Part shown: positions 34,901 to 41,932 of the stretch, one piece after another
How the letters are laid out: every line of letters begins with the position of its first letter
How positions within the stretch are numbered: position 1 is the first letter of the stretch
NCBI GenBank assembly: GCA_963763575.1
Contig: CAVXPD010000001.1
Location: 124,001 to 188,000 of the forward strand
Length of the DNA: 64,000 nt
Reading direction: 5' to 3'
Source of the DNA: Bog-473 sp963763575
GTDB taxonomy: Bacteria; Actinomycetota; Acidimicrobiia; Acidimicrobiales; RAAP-2
Made by a program: the position numbers and the translations under genes
The notes under the pieces: generated by a model
The model's database searches: none
Told to the model about the DNA's origin: nothing
The model's input: the letters and a program-made list of their open reading frames with translations, nothing else

Positions 34901-37328
34901 ATACGTCATCGCGTCCAACTCCCATCCCATGGACAACCTCAGTGGGAATGCGACGACCACCCAACTCAATCGTCGCGACTACTTCCAGTACTTCTGTTCC
35001 GTGATCAATCAGCCGCTTTGCTATCTCACGCCCCAGCTGTTCCCGTATCTCGCGGCCACGGCCAATGCTTCGTACGTCGTCAGCCCCGCCAACGTGAACA
35101 TGGGGCTCCTCCCCACCGGTGTGACACCCTCGTGGGTCCGCCAGCAGCTCGACGGGATGTTCGGGCGACCGGTCCAGCTGGGCGCTCCGGGTTCCCAGTT
35201 GCTCGTCTGGCACATCCGGGGTGCTCCCGCCGCGGTCGGCAGCTATCCCGCGGTGGCCTTGGTCGGCTCGGGTCCATGGACGTTGACCGACGTCATGCCG
35301 GCGCTCCAAGCGATGGACCTTCCCGCCATCTACCGCCAGTCCCTCGACAGCGGACAGTTCCCGTCGCCCCCGGCCGACCTGCCCCAAAGCATCGCCGTGC
35401 TGCCGTACGTGGACGGCGGCTGTTTCAGCAGCCAACCCCGGACGGTGGGCGTCATGGTGCGCTCGACGCAAGACGCCGTCGACCTGTCCGTCGACGGCTC
35501 GACCCGCACGTTGGGCCGCCTCGCGGTCGCCGGGAGGACCCCAGGGTGGAGTCTCTATGGCCCGATCGAGGCTCCTGCGGGCACGGTCGCGCTCGGCGCC
35601 CCTCCGGGGGTCGACGTCGGCCCGTGTGTCGAATGGTCCCAATTGACCCAGATGGCGCTGGGGGAACGTGGGCAGACGATCGGGGCGGTGCACCTCGGAG
35701 CGAACGGCGAGGAAGTGACGGCAAACCTCGCGGGCGCGGCGGGACCGTGGTTCGAGCTCCACCGGCAATACGACCCCGGCTGGCACCTCGACAATCACCG
35801 TCCGACGGCGGTGGGCGACGGCCTCTACAACCTGTATCACGTCACCGCCAAACCCACGACAGCACACAACATCACGTTCAAATTCTCGACCCTCACGTGG
35901 GAGTGGATCGGACGAGTCGTCGCATTCCTCACCGTCGTCGCGGCGCTCGTCCTCATTTGGTGGCGCCGACGCAGCCCCGATGTTGTGGTGGATACACCGA
36001 ACCCGTCCACCATCGACGGCACGATCGGTCCGTTAGTGGCCGGGGTCGGCGTCATCTTCCTCGGCCTCATGGCCCTGGCGAGCGTGTCCAACTGGTTCGG
36101 ACTCCCTTCGAAATACCCGTCGCTGGCTCTGCTCCCCGACCCCTACAGTCTCGACATCGTCCTCGGGAGCGTGGCGGTCGGCGTCCTGTTGCTGTCCATC
36201 CTCACCCGGGTCGTCGAGCACCTGACCCGCGTGAGGTCCGCGACGGTCGCCGCCCCGAGCCGAACCAGGAGACGGGCGCGGATGGCCGGTTTGGGGCTGG
36301 TGGTACCGCTCCTCCTGGCGAGTTGTGCGGGCACGAATATCGAGAACGCGAACCAGACCCTCGCGAACGCTCGCGCCCAGAGTGCCGCCTCAAAGGACGT
36401 CACCGGCGCTTCACTGGACCAGGGCAGGGTGGAATTCCAGGCGAAGCATCCTTACCGATGCGTGGCGGACTACACCGCCGCGCTGAAGACGTTCCCGGGT
36501 CTCGCGTCGGCGTACGCAGGCCGTGCCGCGTGTTATCAGAGCTACGACCCCGCGGCGTCGATACAGGACCTGGACCGGGCGCTCACCATCTCACCCGACG
36601 ACGCGAGCCTGCTCTTGGCCCACGCGTCGGCGGACCGTGCCGCAGGCGACACCCAGGCTGCCGTCGGCGACTACGACGCCGCGACCGCGGCACCGACGTC
36701 CACCCCGAGCGATGCGCTGGTCGCGACCGACGGTCTCATCGCGATCGGCTCGCTCAACGATGCCGCGGCGGCGGTGCACACGGTCACGAGCCGCTTTCCC
36801 TCGGACGCGTTGGCTCAACTCACGGTGGCGGACCTGGCGCTCGCGCAGGGCAATGATGCGCTGGCGGACAAGGCCATGGCCACCGCGTCAAACCTCGCGG
36901 CACGGAACTCGAGCGAAGTCGTCTACGTGACCAGCCGTCAGTGCGGCCTCGATGTCGTCCGGCACCAGTACCTGCCCGCCGTCGCAACCTGTCAGAGCGC
37001 CGCCGTGCTGGCAGAGGACAGCTCCGGAGCCTTCGACAATCTCGCGGCCGCGCACGCCGCTCTGGGGCAGCTGAGTGCCGCCATCGCGGACCTGACGAGC
37101 GCCATCGGGGCCTTCGAGGGAAATGTTGGGCCCAACGCGCAGCCCGCCGGTGTCGACGGGTTCGGGTTGGCCAACCTGTTCGAAGCACGTGGCCGTCTCT
37201 TCGTGGAAGATCACCAAGAGGCCCGCGCCATCGACGACTACAACGCTGCGCTCGGAGCGCTGCCGGTGGGAGCCGTGGACTTGGCGGCCCGCTTGAAGCT
37301 GGACATCAAGGGAGCCAGGCAGGACTGA
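31980..37328 (+). CDS. Giant membrane protein: flippase-like + GT-C/AftD-like + lipobox/TPR region
   Basis: A single 1782-residue frame. Residues ~35-435 hold about 12 helices like a Wzx/MATE polysaccharide flippase. A Pro/Ala/Gly linker (~440-525) follows. Residues ~530-1000 are polytopic and YfhO/AftD-like (GT-C) with WWTTMPLTAGDWNWQ and an Asp in the first loop. A beta-rich extracytoplasmic part (~1000-1300) is followed by three helices (~1305-1420). Residues 1435-1449 then read a textbook lipoprotein signal, MAGLGLVVPLLLASC, and 1460-1782 are TPR-like (HPYRCVADYTAALKTFPGLASAYAGRAACY). GTG 31980 has no good ribosome site. An internal ATG 36282 with AGGAG 10 nt upstream could start a separate TPR lipoprotein. 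It may couple glycan flipping, outer-face glycosylation and assembly; this is inferred from domains only. Confidence 0.85.
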   Translation: MEHVPSTVEDASSAVPVTAPVQSSGQVESGRRKFLQDNALTTGAGLLAGLLALALQSIAGHALHPGQYAKAAAVVSFYVVLTPGNPLGRLVAWQTSYDMSRPGGTLEKSGILLRSLTVRMFLIGGLVVAISCAAAPVLSSFLHVPDSYIVVGSFAVPFVLATQPLLGNLQGHRRFVSFSALTVLVALSRMVFVIALVYGFGAFGVITGNTIGVAATFFVCLALLWKDFTAFRGRYAYGPVVPFILIGFLTTLTIGVYLSVPLILVEHYFGRVQSGQFAAVAVIGNAAFFVTGGLAAVAFPLVARRHAADRSTFGVMAASLALCLGMGLAGALVLQVFSHKIMYAFAGHAYVGGAPLLGPYAVGMAVLGCVSILINASQSVNKLWILWILVPITVIRPLLVVLFHGTLQTVVVVGNLAVTGAALALAVAYVIEEEARLRGRVGQPLAPLAGVTAPVANGAANGANGKTAADQTPVLVLPPPMPLWVAVPPPVGGDGAGAAPPPASREVLTRAFEWIDRGVRSPRRVLVGLAVAGLVVWRVWWTTMPLTAGDWNWQSRSATGTWFPWPSIWNTSVGLNGENQFLNAFRFPVYALDGLLSWLGGSWSLVEKAVYFLPFAVLLPIAGWLLAREILGNTKWTLLTPALLLGSTFFVIEANSEIPLALAEALTCLALVTFIRAMRRMSVRWGLITGLLLGVTAAVDIRPAYLGALLMVGYLLVLTVARPGWSLFRRRAGVAVVAGLTFVGSQAYWIVPLLTYHGHVSLPIPSTPDFNIITLEHGIAGVSAFWTGGYPANQVEAPLNPLFLVFPIVAMLPMLRRRPEPELVWLALAGLVAAFLAKTNTAPFGGIYDFIYKHVPGFNLFREGSKFLFVVTIAYAILIPAALRTLAHASRGLKRPSRGIVGVLTAASLVTVLGLSLWGVVAVQERKLGQTTTPVAQPAAFSEVSSMLSADHTTGSVLWVGQPVYVTGDQRSHRYVIASNSHPMDNLSGNATTTQLNRRDYFQYFCSVINQPLCYLTPQLFPYLAATANASYVVSPANVNMGLLPTGVTPSWVRQQLDGMFGRPVQLGAPGSQLLVWHIRGAPAAVGSYPAVALVGSGPWTLTDVMPALQAMDLPAIYRQSLDSGQFPSPPADLPQSIAVLPYVDGGCFSSQPRTVGVMVRSTQDAVDLSVDGSTRTLGRLAVAGRTPGWSLYGPIEAPAGTVALGAPPGVDVGPCVEWSQLTQMALGERGQTIGAVHLGANGEEVTANLAGAAGPWFELHRQYDPGWHLDNHRPTAVGDGLYNLYHVTAKPTTAHNITFKFSTLTWEWIGRVVAFLTVVAALVLIWWRRRSPDVVVDTPNPSTIDGTIGPLVAGVGVIFLGLMALASVSNWFGLPSKYPSLALLPDPYSLDIVLGSVAVGVLLLSILTRVVEHLTRVRSATVAAPSRTRRRARMAGLGLVVPLLLASCAGTNIENANQTLANARAQSAASKDVTGASLDQGRVEFQAKHPYRCVADYTAALKTFPGLASAYAGRAACYQSYDPAASIQDLDRALTISPDDASLLLAHASADRAAGDTQAAVGDYDAATAAPTSTPSDALVATDGLIAIGSLNDAAAAVHTVTSRFPSDALAQLTVADLALAQGNDALADKAMATASNLAARNSSEVVYVTSRQCGLDVVRHQYLPAVATCQSAAVLAEDSSGAFDNLAAAHAALGQLSAAIADLTSAIGAFEGNVGPNAQPAGVDGFGLANLFEARGRLFVEDHQEARAIDDYNAALGALPVGAVDLAARLKLDIKGARQD

Positions 37329-37389
37329 GGAACGACGGCGTGGCGGAGCCCGTTTCGAGTGTGGTCAGCCGCCGACGACCAGCGGACCC

Positions 37390-37431
37390 CTCGTTGGCAC
37401 CCTCTCGTTGGCACCCTCTCGTTGGCACCTT
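37390..37431. repeat. Tandem repeat, 14-bp unit, 3 copies
   Basis: CTCGTTGGCACCCT occurs at 37390, 37404 and 37418 (the last copy ends CTT instead of CCT). It lies between the giant membrane protein gene and the convergent beta-helix gene. Confidence 0.88.
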
Positions 37432-37450
37432 CTCGGTGGGGTGTGCCTGC

Positions 37451-38473
37451 CTAGTGGGTCAGATCGGTGCAGGCGCTGTTCGTGATGTTCTGGTTACTGA
37501 CTGCGATGTGCTGAGATCCCTGTACCGCGCTGGCGGAGAGCGAGCCGGCGCGGAGCTGCTTCGCCCCGGCCGTCACGGTGATCTTGCCCGGGCCCCCTGC
37601 GGACGTCACGTCGTCGATCGAGATGTTCTGCGAAGGACCGGTGACGAACCATGCTGGGTCGCAGGGCACCGCATTGGCTCCGGGGGTGAACGTCTCGCCG
37701 TTGAGGGTGACGTTCTGGTCCTGGTACAGAGACAAGATGCCTCCGTGGATCGTGATGTCGCTCAAGGTCGCACCGTTCTGACAATCGACGTCGACCGATG
37801 CGAAGCCTCCCCTTCCCGTCGTGGTCGCGTCGACGCCGCTGACGACGTCGCCCGTCCGCTGATCCGAGCTACACGGCTCAGGGCCGACGAAGCGGATCCC
37901 GAAACCCGAGCCCGTCTCGACTTTGATGTTGCGAACCGTCGTGTGGCTGGCGTTGGAGATCAGCGCCAAGGGATCGGGGTTCTTGAGCTGCGGTGCCGTG
38001 GAGTTGTAGGTCGCGGTGTCGAGATTGAGATTCTCGACGGTCACTCCGTCCGCCGTGATACGAAGGATGGTTGCCCGCGCATGCTGGACCAGTGAGGTCG
38101 CCGTCGGTCCGGCGCCCTCGATGGTGACGGGCGCAGTCACGTGAAGCCGGGCATCGAGGGCGCAAGTCCCGGCAGCGATGCTCACCGTACCTCCCGTCGA
38201 TTGGGCGCTCGCGATGGCGTTGGTCAACGCCGACGTATCCGCGGCCGCATTGCCCGTGCACGTGACCGCGGAAGCCGATTGTGCCGGAGTCGGCGCGGTC
38301 GTCGAGCTCGACGGCGCGGTGGTCGAGCTGGGCGGCGCGGTCGTCGTCGGAGATGTCGACGGGTGGCGCGGGCTGGGGGAGGGTCCGCGATTGATCAGCA
38401 CGATCGTGACGACGATGACAGCGATGACGACAGCCGAGATCAGCACGACCATGGCGGCAGTGCGCCTCTCCAT
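37451..38473 (-). CDS. Membrane-anchored parallel beta-helix protein
   Basis: The product has 340 residues. An N-terminal signal/anchor (about 8-28, VVLISAVVIAVIVVTIVLI) is followed by a Pro/Ser/Thr linker (30-65) and a right-handed beta-helix region (70-330) with many short Asn/Thr/Val rungs (TADGVTVENLNLDTATYN). Such folds occur in pectate lyase-like and other polysaccharide-acting or -binding surface proteins. It is a paralogue of the divergent gene at 38708, sharing a FVTGPSQNISIDDVTSAG-type segment. Five Cys residues suggest an extracytoplasmic, oxidised location. ATG 38473 has a -10 TACAAT 7 nt upstream. No catalytic residues can be assigned. Confidence 0.82.
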   Translation of the reverse strand: MERRTAAMVVLISAVVIAVIVVTIVLINRGPSPSPRHPSTSPTTTAPPSSTTAPSSSTTAPTPAQSASAVTCTGNAAADTSALTNAIASAQSTGGTVSIAAGTCALDARLHVTAPVTIEGAGPTATSLVQHARATILRITADGVTVENLNLDTATYNSTAPQLKNPDPLALISNASHTTVRNIKVETGSGFGIRFVGPEPCSSDQRTGDVVSGVDATTTGRGGFASVDVDCQNGATLSDITIHGGILSLYQDQNVTLNGETFTPGANAVPCDPAWFVTGPSQNISIDDVTSAGGPGKITVTAGAKQLRAGSLSASAVQGSQHIAVSNQNITNSACTDLTH

Positions 38474-38486
38474 CCGCGGTATTGTA
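38474..38486 (-). promoter_or_regulatory. Putative leaderless promoter (-10 TACAAT) for beta-helix gene
   Basis: TACAAT on the minus strand (38486-38481) is followed after 7 nt by ATG 38473, so the predicted transcript begins at the start codon. Confidence 0.5.
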
Positions 38487-38610
38487 GGGGTGGTCGGTGC
38501 TCGGGAGCCGTCGGCCCATGGCGGGTTTGTGGCGGTCCGGTGTCCGAGATCTTCGCAGGGTTACAAGCAGTCAACCGGGGAGTGACAACGGGACGGGCGG
38601 GTTACGCCGA

Positions 38611-38640
38611 TTGACAAGTGTGGCGGCGGCCGAGTACACG
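38611..38640 (+). promoter_or_regulatory. Putative promoter of the plus-strand beta-helix gene
   Basis: A perfect TTGACA (38611-38616) is followed after 18 bp by TACACG (38635-38640), about 68 bp before ATG 38708. The -10 is imperfect. Confidence 0.4.
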
Positions 38641-38707
38641 AATTTCTCTGATAAGTTTTGCGGCCGGTTGTCCAGCTCGGGGTCGTGCCGAGCGGCAGGA
38701 GACGGGT

Positions 38708-40366
38708 ATGGCTCGGCATCGAAAGCGGAAGCGCATTGCCACACGAACGCTGGTGACCATCGTGGTTGCGGCGACGCTGGTTGTGCTCGTCGTGGTTTCG
38801 ACATTGGGCGTAACGCGACACTCGGGGGGTTCGGCGCAGCTCCACTCCGCAACGGCATCGGCCGCGCACACCGCAGCCGTGACTTCGTGTCCCCCGCCTT
38901 CTTGTTTCAACGTATTGAACTTCGGGGCCAATCCGGACGGGGTCGCCGACAACAGCGCCGCCTTCCATCTCGCCATCGGTGCGGCTCAGGCGAACCCGGG
39001 CGGAGGCACCGTGTTCGTGCCGGCCGGTACGTATGCGTTCACCCAGATCCAGAACGGCGGTCGCTTTTCCATCAGCATCCCCGGTACGGCCGCAGGAGGT
39101 GCGACGTTGCCACCGGTCACGCTCCAGGGCGCCGGAGCGAACGTCAGCAACCTGGTGGAACACGTCGGAGGGCAGGCTCTGCTCGGCGTGCAAGCCGATG
39201 GATCAGAGGTGGAGGGTCTTACCCTGAACGCTCGAAGCTATGGAGGCGGCCAGGACGTCACCGTCATAGCGAACAACACGACGGTCACGCAGGACAACAT
39301 CATCGGAACCCACAAGACCGGGGTGATCGGAGCTGGGGCCCATGCACCCTTCGCTCTGTATTACCCGGGACCGCCGGGGGCATTGCAAAGTAATCCGACG
39401 TACGACTCGGGCAACACTGTCTCCGACACGACCATCGAGGACGGTATCAACAACGACGGGTTCTCGTTCTCCTTCCAATCCAACGGGACCATTTCGAACA
39501 TCCAGCACTTCGGCTCACGCGTGTCCCTGTTCGTCGACAAGGACGTCACCATGACGAACTACTCGTATACGCCGAACCCCGAGTGTCTGGGTGCGGAAAA
39601 CGGCTTCTACGTCACAGGGCCCTCGGACAACGTCACCATCACCGACTTCACGACGGCCGGCGAGGGAGGAGTGATCGACGGCCCGAGTGCCACCAACCCT
39701 GTGACGAACCTCACCATCGACCACGAGCAGTTCACGGATCCGACAGGCAATCACCTCGACATTGGTGACGCCACCAACTTCACGATCGAGAACAGTTCCT
39801 TCAACACAGGCAACGAACTGTTGGTCAATCCCAATAGGTCTGCCACCGGCACGGTCCAGAACACCACGATCCCGTTCGTCCAGATCCAGCCCTTCCACGG
39901 GAGCACTTACACGTCGCTCAGTATGGCGTTCAACAACGACACGTTCCCCGCCGAGACGAAGCCCACGTTCACGTCGCCTCTACCAAATGCGCCCGGTCCC
40001 ACCACCCTCAGCATCGACGGTGGACAGTGGTCGAACGTCGACGGTGGCTTCTTCAACAGCCCTGGTGCGGCGAACATCACCTACAACGTCACCAACCTCG
40101 CCCCCATTCCGGTCGGCAAGCCGACCATTTCGGGGACGCCGATGGTCGGTGACATGCTGACCACCTCTGACGGGACCTGGCTCGCCGGCCAGACCCCGAC
40201 ACCGAACTTCACGTATCAGTGGGAGCTCGCAGGAGCTCCGATCGCGGGCGCGACCGCGAATTCCTTTACGCCGACCGCTCCCGGCAACTATCGCGTCGTC
40301 GTGACCGGTGAGAATCCGACGGGAAGCACGCCGAACAGGTCCACAGTAGTCGCTGTTTCCGGATAG
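38708..40366 (+). CDS. Secreted/anchored beta-helix protein with C-terminal Ig-like domain
   Basis: The product has 552 residues. A basic N-terminus and one helix (about 12-34) form a signal or anchor. Residues 60-450 begin like a pectate lyase superfamily fold (FNVLNFGANPDGVADNSAAF) with beta-helix rungs. Residues ~470-552 form an Ig-like module (PTISGTPMVGDMLTTSDGTW ... YQWELAGAPI) of the kind found repeated in bacterial surface proteins. ATG 38708 has AGGAG 6 nt upstream. It is divergent from, and paralogous to, the 37451-38473 gene. It probably binds or modifies the surface polysaccharide; no active site is recognised. Confidence 0.86.
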   Translation: MARHRKRKRIATRTLVTIVVAATLVVLVVVSTLGVTRHSGGSAQLHSATASAAHTAAVTSCPPPSCFNVLNFGANPDGVADNSAAFHLAIGAAQANPGGGTVFVPAGTYAFTQIQNGGRFSISIPGTAAGGATLPPVTLQGAGANVSNLVEHVGGQALLGVQADGSEVEGLTLNARSYGGGQDVTVIANNTTVTQDNIIGTHKTGVIGAGAHAPFALYYPGPPGALQSNPTYDSGNTVSDTTIEDGINNDGFSFSFQSNGTISNIQHFGSRVSLFVDKDVTMTNYSYTPNPECLGAENGFYVTGPSDNVTITDFTTAGEGGVIDGPSATNPVTNLTIDHEQFTDPTGNHLDIGDATNFTIENSSFNTGNELLVNPNRSATGTVQNTTIPFVQIQPFHGSTYTSLSMAFNNDTFPAETKPTFTSPLPNAPGPTTLSIDGGQWSNVDGGFFNSPGAANITYNVTNLAPIPVGKPTISGTPMVGDMLTTSDGTWLAGQTPTPNFTYQWELAGAPIAGATANSFTPTAPGNYRVVVTGENPTGSTPNRSTVVAVSG

Positions 40367-40880
40367 GTTCCGGGTTGGAGACAACGGTTCTCTCGGAGGC
40401 GTTCTCCTGAGGTCAGTCGCCCGCTGATCCTCCGGCGGAGGAGTCCGGGTCGCGGTGGGATGCGTCCGGCTTCAGCATGGTCGGATCACCGAAGAGGCGG
40501 ACCGTCGTTCGGCTCCTCAAAGAGATCCTGGCGGACCTCCTCGTGTTCCTCGAGCGTCGCGCGCGTCCTGTCGTGCGATATCGGCATCGGCGATCCCGGG
40601 AGGATCACGACGGATCCCGGAGGGGTTCCCTCATTGCGAGAGACAACCTTCGTATGAACGCAATGTGAACGGTGGGATACACACGTGCGGCGAAGGCACC
40701 TTGCGGTCGCGTTGAACATGTGTTTGGCGAGTTCCGTTCAGATTTTGGGTGTTGACCTGCGACTGGGAAAGAGGGAAATTGTGTTGGCGGTGCAGGTGCA
40801 GCTCGGTTAGGTCGGAGACGGAGCAATCCTTCGGACTCCTCGGCGTGGTCCTGGCGTGACGAACACGATCGAGGGTGGAG
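40367..40880. other. Intergenic region before the GT2 gene
   Basis: These 514 bp have no supportable gene. They contain a short perfect hairpin (TCCTCC 40428-40433, loop GGC, GGAGGA 40437-40442) that may terminate the beta-helix gene. An AT-richer part at 40700-40790 holds TTGAAC and TTGACC hexamers but no -10 at suitable spacing. Confidence 0.55.
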
Positions 40881-41750
40881 ATGGGTGGTAGAGAACGAAT
40901 GAACGGTAGATCGACCTTGTGCCTGGTCGTGCCGATGTACAACGAGGAGCAGAGAGTCGCGGAGACGATCGGCCCTCTGGTCGAGTTCGTTGCCGGCAAG
41001 GGCCAAGGGAGTCAACTGCTGCTCGTCGACGATGGAAGCACTGACCGGACGGTCGACGTGGTGAAGGGTCGGCTGCAACGCCGGCACTGCGGCCATGTCG
41101 ACGTTCTCAGACGACCGCACGCTGGCAAGGGGGCTGCGATCCGGTGGGGATTGTTCCAAGCGCGCACCGACGTCGCGGCGTTCTGCGACGTCGACTTGGC
41201 GACCCCCCTCGATGAACTGGATCGCATCGTGTGTGCTGCCGACACCGGTTCGTGTCTGGCCGTCGGTTCGCGCGCCACGGATGGTGCCGCGCTGGCGCAG
41301 CGGGAGACGCGGCGGAGGGAGTTCGCTGGACGGGCATTCAACCGCGTGATCCGCAATTCGCTGTGCGGCGGAGTCATGGACACGCAATGCGGCGCGAAGG
41401 CCGCGCCGACGGTTCTCTGGCGAACGATCCTTGACCACTCGAGTGAGGAGGGATTCGCTTGGGACGTCGAGGTCATCGCCCTTTCCCTACGACTGGAGAT
41501 CCCGGTTCGCGAGATCGGCATCGCTTGGAATCATGATGAGCGGACTCGGGTCAGAGTCGTTCAGGACGGCGTGGCGATGGTGCTCTCGGTCCCTCGTATC
41601 TGGCGGCGTGTCCGCCGGGTGAGCCCCGTGCGGCAGGCGGCTCCCACGCCGCCGGCGGCTCCCGAGCCTCAGGTGGTTCCAGAGCCTCGGGTCGCTCCCG
41701 GACCTCCCGTTCCGACGCTCGCGCCCGACACCACGCGGGCCACGGCCTAG
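40881..41750 (+). CDS. Polyprenyl-phosphate glycosyltransferase-like GT2 (DPM1/ALG5 type)
   Basis: This 289-residue enzyme of the dolichyl-phosphate glucosyl/mannosyltransferase type has LCLVVPMYNEEQRV, LLLVDDGSTDRTVDVV, GKGAAIRWGLFQA, and the metal site CDVDLATP with Asp103 and Asp105. DTQCGAKA and GFAWDVEVIALSLR are also typical. It would load a sugar from UDP- or GDP-sugar onto polyprenyl phosphate, supplying GT-C enzymes such as the AftD-like and MptB-like proteins here. The C-terminus is a Pro/Val/Ala-rich tail. Starts at GTG 40875, ATG 40881 or ATG 40899 are possible; GAGGG is 5 nt before 40881. A terminator with T-tract follows. Confidence 0.9.
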   Translation: MGGRERMNGRSTLCLVVPMYNEEQRVAETIGPLVEFVAGKGQGSQLLLVDDGSTDRTVDVVKGRLQRRHCGHVDVLRRPHAGKGAAIRWGLFQARTDVAAFCDVDLATPLDELDRIVCAADTGSCLAVGSRATDGAALAQRETRRREFAGRAFNRVIRNSLCGGVMDTQCGAKAAPTVLWRTILDHSSEEGFAWDVEVIALSLRLEIPVREIGIAWNHDERTRVRVVQDGVAMVLSVPRIWRRVRRVSPVRQAAPTPPAAPEPQVVPEPRVAPGPPVPTLAPDTTRATA

Positions 41751-41766
41751 CCGTTTCCTTGCAGCC

Positions 41767-41794
41767 GAGAAGGGGGCGCTAGCCTTCTCCTTTT
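41767..41794 (+). terminator. Rho-independent terminator after the GT2 gene
   Basis: GAGAAGG (41767-41773) pairs with CCTTCTC (41783-41789), followed by CTTTT (41790-41794), 17 nt after the stop. It is the clearest intrinsic terminator in the window. Confidence 0.65.
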
Positions 41795-41932
41795 GCAATC
41801 GAGAAGGCCGTGTCGCGAGGCCAACGGCGAGCCCCGCGTGCGACCGTTTCAGCAGGCAGGCGGTCCCCGTTGGTGCAGGCAGTGCCGTAGTGTCTTGGCG
41901 TCCTTGTTGACCTAGTCAGGTGAAGCGCAGGC

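Noticed and set aside
37090..38090. Plus-strand frame continuing past the giant protein (36941-38095)
   Set aside because: It is an Arg/Gly/Ala-rich shadow of the TPR region and the convergent beta-helix gene, without motifs.
40605..41438. A 277-residue minus-strand frame upstream of and across the GT2 gene
   Set aside because: There are no family motifs, it is largely antisense to a clear GT2 catalytic domain, and it has no ribosome site.
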